Source: Phoronis pallida (lineage: Eukaryota; Phoronida; Phoronidae). Taken from it: a stretch of DNA of 11,781 nt. The stretch spans positions 1-11,781 of the forward strand of contig JAOXYC010199129.1 of the NCBI GenBank assembly GCA_028565715.1. Reading direction: 5' to 3'. Below, one piece after another: positions 1 through 9,000 of this stretch (position 1 is the first letter of the stretch; the number at the start of each line of letters is the position of its first letter). Position numbers and translations under genes: made by a program. The notes under the pieces are model-generated. The model was given only the letters and a program-made list of their open reading frames with translations. It was not told the origin of the DNA and searched no databases.

Positions 1-999
1 TGTTGCCATAGCTTATACGGTTTTTGAGATATGAGATTCCAAATGTTGAAGCCATTTTTTTCCGGTCACCTGATATAAATTACTCAAACACTCTAAACTA
101 GACCTACATTGGTGCGTGACTACTGGACAGAACGAACTCTTTAACTATGAAACTTTTCATCAATAATTCATATTTCAAAAAAATTATACCCGTTTGACCT
201 TTTCTGATTCATTATTCAATGATAATGACATAAACAGCTTTTACATAAATTTTCAGAGTGAAATATAGGATATGAAACTAGTGTCATTATGAGTATGAAA
301 TTTCTAAAAATCTGACCTTTGAATTGATTGGTTTTCATTGAGTGAAACAAACTTATGTGAGAAAAAAGAGTACGGAATCAGAAAATCAGAAATTGACACG
401 CTTTGCTCTGAGTTAAACAAATGCAGCACTCAGGTGAAACCTTACGTAAATTTCGTGAAATTAGTGATAAATGATAAACTCAAAAACTTTAAATGTAATT
501 ATTTGTTATACTCCCATAAATTATTGGGATCACTTTTATTCTCTTTACTCTCTATACTATATTTACTTTCATTAAAACACATTCACTGATGATAATTATG
601 TTGTTATCAACTAGTTCTAAAACACTAAAAATCAGTTCTCCATTAGTGATGTTTTCAATTCTAAACCATTGCAAGCATTCTATTTACCATTTCTCAAAGT
701 CACGGAAACTGTGGTGTGACAACAACTATAAAAAATTCGTTCGTAAATAATTGAAGATCGTTCCATCATAAATAACTTCTTTAGTGACATGGCATTAAAA
801 CAATGTTCAATTCGTTGTTACACGATAAATTCAAATATTTCTATTGACATTCGGGTTAGGGTGATAAGATAACATTAAGACGGCGTCCTTCCTTCACGAC
901 GGTTGTTAGCTATGAACACATATACATTACAATCAGTGAGATTATAGTAGTGTTGTCTACAGTTTAATCCCTATTTATGTTTTACTTGAGACAGAGATA
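1..999. other. 5' flank, no gene recognised
   Basis: This is AT-rich sequence. The longest open frame (338-589) begins at TTG, has a low-complexity Leu/Ser hydrophobic end and no homology I recognise, so I do not call it. No tRNA, SINE head or long inverted repeat was seen by eye. Confidence 0.6.
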
Positions 1000-1081
1000 C
1001 AGCAGTTATTTTATGTTTACAAACATGGCGAACAACAACCGTTTAGATTGAAACTGATTTTCTGGAATTCTTGTAAATTGG
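1000..1081 (+). other. Candidate non-coding first exon with a short upstream ORF
   Basis: A strong donor (G/GTGAGT, GT at 1082-1083) ends a stretch containing AAACATGGCGAAC around 1020-1033. ATGGCG in this setting is a YY1-like/initiator motif often found near animal transcription starts. The ATG at 1025 opens a 9-codon frame (MANNNRLD then TGA), ending before the donor. Splicing 1081 to 1999 would make a 917-nt first intron and leave the main start at 2021. The 5' limit given is arbitrary. An alternative promoter is TATAAAA at 1783-1789, which would need a short intron or none. No other donor upstream of 1998 looks as good. Confidence 0.3.
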
Positions 1082-1170
1082 GTGAGTTGATTATATCGAA
1101 TTTCAAAATTGATATTGACAGCTGATTTACATGTAGTAGATAAAGTCGTTTCACCTTTAAACACTTGACC

Positions 1171-1410
1171 TTATGAGGTTTCAAAGATGAACCTGAATGC
1201 CTCGCCTTCTATTTTACAAGAGTTGCCAGAAAGCAACAACGACAATGTGTGGTAGGGTTTCTCGTAGGGGAGGTACAGGGGTGGGACACTCACCAAAGGT
1301 CCATCAGCTGCAAACAACGCCCGAATATTGTGCAACATTCGCGGTGGGCAAACATGTGCTGTACTACAGCAACAATCACGCCAGCAACTTAAAGCCGCAT
1401 AGAACGCTTT
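1171..1410 (-). other. Weak candidate coding fragment on the minus strand
   Basis: This stretch is richer in GC than its surroundings. On the minus strand one frame is open from about 1424 to TAA at 1171-1173. An ATG at 1338 would begin MLHNIRALFAADGPL, followed by VSVPPLYLPYEKPYHTL (55 residues in total). A minus-strand donor-like GGTGAGT sits within it at about 1288-1294. The plus strand also has a 72-codon frame here, so the signal is ambiguous. I do not recognise either protein. It may be an exon of an unseen gene, an old retro-insert or chance. Confidence 0.15.
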
Positions 1411-1998
1411 ATTGACGAAAATCGGCCTTTTTCAGGCATTGCCATCATATATATCGTTATGTTTGTCCAATGCATACCATTGCACAACCGACTTAGTAAA
1501 AAGAAACTAGAAAACTTGTACAAACACGGCGTTTGAAGTGAAACAAACCAGATTAATATTTGCTCGTCCAGCAAATTTAACTAGTTTCAGCAAATATCAC
1601 AGCAAAAAAGAAAAGACAATCGTTTGCATTTCATTGCGCGTAAACACGCGCAAGTGGCATTGTTCGATTTTGATTCAAAATGTCGTCTTTGTGATATCAG
1701 TCTATTTTATGAAATCTTTACGCCCTAAGAAAAGTGGTTAATTATTCACAAAATTTCAAAACTTATGAAAGTGACTTTAAATTATAAAAAAAGCACCAAT
1801 CTATAACGAAATTAGCAAACTCTGCCGCAAAACAAGGTTGAGACAAATTTATCAGTTTCTACGACCAAAAAAGGCTTTACCGTCATCGATTGTATTACAA
1901 AGCGAATCAAACATCAATGGCGATTGTCTTTCTGCTCTTGTCATATAGAATGTAATAAAGCATCTATCAAAACTAAAATTATCTTTGTCTTTTTTCAG
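1411..1998. other. Sequence just upstream of the mucin exon
   Basis: AT-rich, with no convincing open frame. It contains TATAAAA at 1783-1789 and the splice acceptor tract at 1985-1998. Most of it is probably first intron or promoter. Short frames on both strands look random. Confidence 0.5.
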
Positions 1999-2020
1999 GA
2001 AAGAAGTTCAACCAACAAAT
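1999..2020 (+). other. 5' UTR portion of the start-codon exon
   Basis: There are 22 nt between the acceptor CAG at 1996-1998 and ATG 2021. The acceptor has a continuous pyrimidine tract (TTTGTCTTTTTTCAG), so the mRNA almost certainly has at least one upstream exon. No stop separates the junction from the ATG, so extension into an upstream coding exon is formally possible. The perfect signal peptide right after the ATG argues against it. Confidence 0.75.
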
Positions 2021-5000
2021 ATGCACGAGGGCGGGCGTAACAGCATCTTAATATTTCTCGCATACACGAATATCTTGATTGTAACAGCTCAAACACCTAT
2101 ACCAACACTAGCAACTACTGTTCAAACTACCACATCAACACGAATAACCCCATCTGGTGGTTCATCTACACTAGATACCAAACCTACTACAGAATCACCA
2201 GGAGCCTCCACTACTACAACATCTGGTGGAATAGCAACACCAGATTCCCAAACCACTACCGCAACATCAGTGGCCTCATCTCCTTTAGCAACCAGTAATA
2301 CCACAACACCACTTCTCCAAACTACTAAAGCATCATCAGTGACTTCCTCTCCTTTAGCAACCAGTAATACCACAACACCAGATCCCAAAACTATTACACC
2401 ATCTTTAGTTACCTCATCTCCTTTAGCAACTAGTGATATAACAACACCAGATACCCAAACCATTACAGCATCATCAGTGATCTCCTCTCCTTTAGCAACT
2501 AGACGTATAACAACACCAGATTCCCAAGCTATTATAGGCCCATCAGTAACCCCATCTTCTTTCAAAACTAGTGGTATAACAACACCAGATCCCCAAACAA
2601 TTTTAGCATCATCAGTGACCTCCTCTCCTTCAGAAACTAGTGGTATAACAACACCAGATTCTCAAACTATTTTAGGACCATCAGTAACCCCATCTTCTTT
2701 TGAAATTAGTGGTATTACAACACCAGATTCCAAAACTAATTTAGCATCATCAGTGACCCCCTCTCTTTTAATAACTAGTGGTATAACAACACCAGATTCC
2801 CAAACTATGTTAGCATCATCAGTAACACCCTCTCCTTTGGAAACCAGTGGTATAACAACACCAGATTCCCAAACTATTACAGCATCATCAGTAACACCCT
2901 CTCCTTTGGAAACCAGTGATACAACAAAACCAGATTCCCAAACTATTACGGCATCATCAGTAACACCCTCTCCTTCAGCAACTAGTGATACCACAACACC
3001 AGAAATCCAGACTATTACACCACCATTAGTTACCTCCTCTCTTACAGCAACTGGTGGTACAACAACACCAGATTCCCAAACTATTTTAGCATCATCGGTC
3101 CCCTCCTCTCCTTTAGAAACTAGTGGTACAACAACACCAGACTCCCAAACTATTTTAGCATCATCAGTGACCTCCTCTCCTTTAGAAACTAGTGGTACAA
3201 CAACACCAGATTCCCGAACTATTATAGCATCATCAGTAACACCGTCTCCTTTAGGAGCTAGTGGTATAACAACACCAGATTCCCAAACCAGTTTAGCATC
3301 ATCATTGACCTCCTCTCCTTTAGAAACTAGTGGTATAACAACACCAGATTCCCAAACTATGTTAGCATCATCAGTAACACCCTCTCCTTTGGAAACCAGT
3401 GGTATAACAACACCAGATTCCCAAACTATTACAGCATCATCAGTAACACCCTCTCCTTTGGAAACCAGTGATACAACAAAACCAGATTCCCAAACTATTA
3501 CGGCATCATCAGTAACACCCTCTCCTTCAGCAACTAGTGATACCACAACACCAGAAATCCAGACTATTACACCACCATTAGTTACCTCCTCTCTTACAGC
3601 AACTGGTGGTACAACAACACCAGATTCCCAAACTATTTTAGCATCATCCATCCCCTCCTCTCCTTTTGAAACTAGTGGTACAACAACACCAGATTCCCAA
3701 ACTATTTTAGCATCATCAATGACTTCTTCTCTTTTAGAAACTAGTGGTATAGCAACACCAGATTCCCAAACCATTTTAGCATCATCAGTGACCTCCTCTC
3801 CTTTAGAAACTAGTGGTACAACAACACCAGATTCCCAAACTATTTTAGCATCATCAGTAACACTGTCTCCTTTAGGAGCTAGTGGTATAACAACACCAGA
3901 TTCCCAAACCAGTTTAGCATCATCATTGAACTCCTCTCCTTTAGAAACTAGTGGTACAGCAACACCAGATTCCCAAACTATTTTATCATCATCAGTGGTC
4001 TCCTCTCCTTTGGAAACTAGTGGTATAACAACACCATATTCCCAAACTATTATAGCATCGTCAGTAACCACATCTTCTTTAGCAACTAGTGGTATTACAA
4101 CACCAGATTCCCAAACTATTATAGCATCGTCAGTAACCCCATCTTCTTTAGCAACTAGTGGTATAACAACACCAGATTCCAACACTATTATAGAATCGTC
4201 AGTCACCCCATCTTCTTTAGCAACTAGTGGTATAACTACACCAGATTCCCAAACTATTATAGCATCGTCAGTAACCCCATATTCTTTAGCAACTAGTGGT
4301 ATAACAACAACAGATTCCCAAACTATTATAGCATCGTCAGTAACCCCATCCTCTTTAGCAACTAGTGGTATAACAACACCAGATTCCCAAACTATTATAG
4401 CATCGTCAGTAACCCCATCTTCTTTAGCAACTAGTGATATAACAACACCAGATTCCCAAACTATTATAGCATCGTCAGTAACACCATCTTCTTTAGCAAC
4501 TAGTGGTATAACAACACCAGATTCCCAAACTATTGTAGCATCACCAGTCACGTTCTCTCCTTTAGTAACTAGTGGTGGAACAACGCCAGTTCTCCAAACG
4601 TTTATAACATCGTCAGTGACTTCGATCTCTCCTTTAGCAACCAGTGGTATAACAACACCAGATTCCCACACCATTGTAGCATCATCAGTAACATCCTCCC
4701 TTTTAGCAACTAGTGCTATAACAACACCAGATTCACAAACTATTACAGCATCACCAGTCACCTCCTCTCCTACACCAACTAGTGACATAACAACACTAGA
4801 TTCCCAAACAATTGAAGCATCATCAGTAACATCCTCTCTTTTAGCAACTAGTGGTATAGCAACACCAGTTTCCCAAACTATAACAGCATCATCAGTAACA
4901 TCCTCTCTTTTAGCAACTAGTGGTATAACAACACCAGTTTCCCAAACTATTTCAGCATCATCAGTAACATCCTCTCCTTTAGCAACTAGTGCTATAACAA

Positions 5001-6089
5001 CACCAGTTTCCCAAACTATTTCAGCATCATCAGTAACATCCTCTCCTTTAGCAACTAGTGGTATAACAACACCAGATTCCCAAACTATAACAGCATCATC
5101 AGTAACATCCTCTCTTTTAGCAACTAGTGGTATAACAACACCAGTTCCCCAAACTATTTCAGCATCATCAGTAACATCCTCTCCTTTTGCAACTAGTGGT
5201 ATAACAACATCAGATTCACAAACTATTACAGCATCATCAGTGTCCTCCTCTTCTACAACAACTAGTGGTACAACAACACCAGATTCACAAACTATTGTAG
5301 CATCATCAGTAACATCCTCTCCTTTAGCAACTAAAGGTATAACAACACCAGTTCTTCAAACGTTTATAACATCATCAGGAACAACCTCTCCTTTATTAAC
5401 TAGTCGTACAACATCACCAGATTCAAATACTATTACAGCATCATCAGTGACCTCCTCTCCTACAACAACTAGTGGTACAACAACACCAGATTCCCAAACT
5501 ATTGTAGCATCATCAGTAACCTCTCCTTTAGCAACTATTGCTATAACATCACCAGATTCTCAAACTATTACAGCATCATCAGTGACCTCCTCTCCTTTAG
5601 CAACCAGTGGTACAACACCACCAGATTCCCAAACTATAACAGCATCGTCAGTTACATCCCCTCCTACAGCAATTAGTGGTATAACAACACCAGATTCCCA
5701 ATCTACAACAGCATCGTCAGTTGCCTTGTCTATTACAGCAACAGCCGAGAGCGCAACAAAACCGAACTATTTGACTACTTCAACTATAACATTAACTTCC
5801 CCTTCGTTAGCAGCTAGTAGTACGACAACACTGAACTATTTAACTACTCCAACAGCAACATTGATTTCCTCTTCTTTAGCTGCTGGTAATATGACAACAC
5901 CAAATACATTAACTAGTCCAGTAACAACTGCCAAAACAACTGCAATGAAATATACAACAACTTATCAAAAACCATCTCAAACAGCCACACCGGCACCGAT
6001 CGATAACAAGTTTCTGGTGATTATGATGGTCAGAGACAACGGCGATTTCAAGAAAGATCGTGCACTGTTCGAAATAAAAATAGAAGAAG
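2021..6089 (+). CDS. Coding exon with start codon: signal peptide, mucin array, first part of SEA-like domain
   Basis: The exon begins at 1999 after a strong pyrimidine tract and CAG, leaving 22 nt of 5' UTR before ATG 2021, which has A at -3. This start is chosen because it opens a textbook signal peptide: charged n-region, core ILIFLAYTNILIVTA, and likely cleavage before QTPIP. A TTG at 1985 in the same frame lies within the splice acceptor tract and is not a start. Residues 24-66 are Thr/Ser-rich without clear repeats, 67-1240 are the tandem array, and 1241-1327 are degenerate Thr-rich sequence with N-glycosylation sequons such as NMT. The last 29 residues (from DNKFLVIMMV to EIKIEE) start the SEA-like domain. 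The donor is GAAG/GTAAAT at 6090 and the exon ends in phase 1. A 4-kb exon holding an entire mucin array is typical of transmembrane mucins. Confidence 0.87.
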
Positions 6090-9000
6090 GTAAATGCTAT
6101 CATATCCCTCATGTACCTTGTTAAGGAATAATAGAAATATTATTTATGATAAAATTTATAATGATGATGATAAAGATGGTGACGATTTGATGATTATGAA
6201 GATGAGGAAATATGTTATGATGTTGACAATGATAATTTGACTGTATGGTAATGCATAGTTTTATCGAGTGGGCATAAATAAACCGGACTTTGAAATTCCG
6301 CGTTTTGTTAAACTTTTGATATACATGTAACCTAAAGTGAGCATAAATATTTGTGAGGTATTTTCTTGGGATACTTCAATCTCTTGATATTATCCAATAC
6401 TAGAAAATTGGAATAATTGCTCAGCTAAGTTCTGGATAAACCTAAGACATGCAGGAAATATTTCTGACTAATCTAATTGTAGCAAATGGGTTTTAAAAGT
6501 TAAAAAAAAACTTGTTATTCTGCAGCCATAGTAATTCAAGGCTCGGGTCATTTATAGAAACAATTCAATTTAAATTAGTTTGTGGAGCCGGAAAATACAG
6601 GATATACCAAGTATGGTGTATTTTGTGAGTCATCAGGACATTTGTGGTCATTCTAAAACCTAAATAGATACAAACTTAATATTTCCGAATTAATGTCAGT
6701 GTTGCTAATGTTAAAGAAATCTGATTAAGGATTTAGAAATATTAAACCCCCCCACCCGATATTTATCAGTGTTTTACTTTTTAGGATTGAAAAAGTGCTA
6801 CGAAACAGTGCTCTTCTTGGGTATACCAAGGTCAAGGCGGGAAGCAACTATAACACCAATCTATCGATTCATTGTAAGTTGTATTTCATGACATAATAAC
6901 AATGTCCACATGATTTTCCGTTAAAGCAGAACAAGAAGGATGTCAGTGTAAAAACGTTAGGCTTGTAATTGCATACATTTTTTGTATATTTTTGAAAATC
7001 ACTCTTCAAAAATATACAAAAAATGTATTCTTTTACTGGCCGAAAGTGATAAATACCGTAAAGACAGAAAAATTCGGAACTCGTCTGGTAACCAAATTTA
7101 TGTTTTCCTTATAGCCGGTCAGCTGCTCTACCATCTGTGCTAATTTAGTAGTTGACAAGCTTAGATGGTAGATCATCTGACCACCTATCAGAGAGACCGG
7201 GTTCGATTCCCAGATCAGTTCCGGATTTTTCAGTCCTTTTACTATTCAAAAAAAAAAGTTTTTTAGTGAACCAAAATTTCCGGATCAAATTGATTACTTT
7301 GTAGTAGGTCTAATCCGCCATTGTCGTGGAGGACAAGCAACGTATTCGGCGTATGTTGAAGAACTAACACTTGTCTCCTAGTTTAATAAATGATTCAATT
7401 TCAGGTCGAGGATGCTGAGCTAGATGGGACAAACGTCAAAGTGACGTATTACGTCACTCTCGGCGGAAAACCTATATCTGCGGAATACGTAGTTGAAACG
7501 TTCAATAAACTTGACCTCTCGGGCTTGTCAGCAGGGATGGGATATTCCGTAAGTAAAAATAAATTTAAGCCACCTGACCTTCAAACTAGTCTTCAAAGAA
7601 CTTCTTTTACGTGTGTTATGTGCGGGTCTGGCTGAATTGGACTTTCGCTAAAATATATACATAAACTCTGCAAATTAAATATGCAGAGGTCGTAGCAACC
7701 ATGGACCATCATTTCAATGTTTACGAACTTAACAGAAGTATACACGGTCGAGGCTAGTCCAGCCTTCAGAGCGAAATTTAGTCTCCTAGAGTTCCTGTCT
7801 CGGGGGGGGGGGTTACTTCGTTAAATATTGAATACTTATGTGCCGCCCTCAGGTCAAACGCCACACCCATTTGGATATCCGGCTAAGCTTAAAAATGGTA
7901 CCAATATGTATAAGTGAGGTCGACTGGTTGCCGGGCGGTATTGTCTTAAGACTCGCACCACTGCGATCCGGGTTCGAGTCCCGCCGGTGCCAGGTTGGCA
8001 TTTTTGTAAAACTCATTTATCACCTCCGTGCCCATACATGTTAGTTAGGGTTAAGTTATGTTCATAATTAGTTAATATACTAGTTAACGTAATATTGTAT
8101 GCAGGTATTGTCTGCTCTGTATTTATCACCCAAATGGGCGGCACATACGTACCCACCCCTACAATGGAAGTATACCCTCCAGGGGGTTTTGTGACAGATG
8201 GAAGATAAAATATGGCAAATACTAAACAAAGTTCATATCTTACAGTTCCGTCAGGTCATTCTCAGACGAGTATGCAAAATAGGCTCCAATCACTCTAGCA
8301 AAGGACGACCTAGAGATAACATGTACCATCCATTATGCATGCAATATTCCTTCCGTTCCCTTTTAGGTGGATGGGCCAGTGACAGCTTTTCTAACTCCTT
8401 CTCGGGACTGGTTGATTCCTGTCATCATTGTGTGTGTTATCGTATTCTTAATACTGGTGCTGCTAGCAGCATACTGCCTCAGGTCTAAGGTCCTGACAAA
8501 GAAGGTCAGAGTCCACGACAGCAGGGAAGAGGTAATTTTAATAAATAGATGGTTCCCTGGCTTTGTTCATTAAGAGAATTTAAGACCCAACCATTTATCT
8601 TAACATTTATTTTGTTTGGAGTCAGTAAATCGGTTACCGATGGTTTACATAGCCACAATTGAGTTTTCTATTTAATTGAATTTGGGCAAGAGGGGCTTTA
8701 TACTGTTTGATTTGATGTGCAGAAAAAAATCGTAGCGTCTTCAACTAAGAAATGAGGGCAAATTTGTATGGCATCTGCTTAAAGTACGCCTTTCTTTTTA
8801 TCACTACCAAAGCGTCAGAGTACGTTTTCAAATAAAATGATAAACTTTCTAATAATAAATTTTCAGTATCTTCTAAAAAACTCTCGATATGTTGTAGCTC
8901 TGTGAGAAGAACTCGTTAGCTGAACACCACCTTCGCGTTGACGTTGAGAAGGGCAAATTTGCGCAAGATTTGAACAATAGCTCAGCACATCTATCTACGG

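Larger units (their letters stand above)
2219..5740 (+). repeat. Mucin tandem array: 51 units of 69 bp (23 aa)
   Basis: The 3,522-bp array is in frame with the mucin. A typical unit begins TSGITTPDSQT, continues with Ile or a variable pair, and closes with ASSVT plus a Ser/Pro-rich end such as SSPLA. Forty-eight units are exactly 69 bp. The exceptions are 72 bp (first unit; unit at 4568) and 66 bp (unit at 5468). Most unit starts carry ACTAGT, encoding Thr-Ser. More than half of the residues are Ser, Thr or Pro, giving dense potential O-glycosylation, with one or two acids per unit and no cysteine. Two or three further degenerate units run from 5741 to about 5930. The outer units are the most diverged and the inner blocks are homogenised, as expected from unequal exchange in a minisatellite. 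Confidence 0.97.
6090..6784 (+). other. Intron 2 with in-frame read-through stop and polyA signal
   Basis: This 695-nt intron has a GTAAAT donor and a TTTTTAG acceptor. If retained, the frame adds GKCYHIPHVPC and stops at 6122-6124. An AATAAA at 6277-6282 lies about 150 nt beyond that stop. A degenerate GAT/ATG trinucleotide tract occupies about 6155-6215, and a C7 run begins near 6747. No other feature was seen. Confidence 0.75.
7549..8366 (+). other. Intron 4
   Basis: This 818-nt intron has a GTAAGT donor and a TTTTAG acceptor. It separates the SEA-like and transmembrane exons and holds the G11 run and the TIR-bounded segment. The short frames at 7838-8044 and 8198-8488 fall within repeat or intron sequence and are not called. 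Confidence 0.75.

Noticed and set aside
338-589. An 83-codon plus-strand frame
   Set aside because: It starts at TTG and ends in a low-complexity hydrophobic run. It has no recognisable domain or supporting splice site and lies in AT-rich DNA.
2122-2565. A 147-codon minus-strand frame at the start of the array
   Set aside because: Same cause: antisense shadow of the repeat units.
2662-4788. A 708-codon open frame on the minus strand through the mucin array
   Set aside because: The 69-bp unit is a multiple of three, so one stop-free unit on the opposite strand repeats as a long frame. It has no independent start, domain or splice context.
2219-5740. A CRISPR-like or satellite array reading of the repeats
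   Set aside because: Units are head-to-tail without spacers, keep one reading frame for 1.2 kb of codons and follow a signal peptide, so this is a coding minisatellite.
7896-7992. A functional tRNA-Leu gene
   Set aside because: The acceptor ends pair, but the anticodon stem does not and the D-arm interval is too long.
8039-8057. Telomere-like GTTAGGGTTAAG motif
   Set aside because: Only one TTAGGG unit with partial flanks; not an array.
8198-8573. Separate small genes around the transmembrane exon
   Set aside because: The frame holding the hydrophobic helix starts exactly at a splice acceptor (8367) and fits the mucin phase. The other frame overlaps intron 4.
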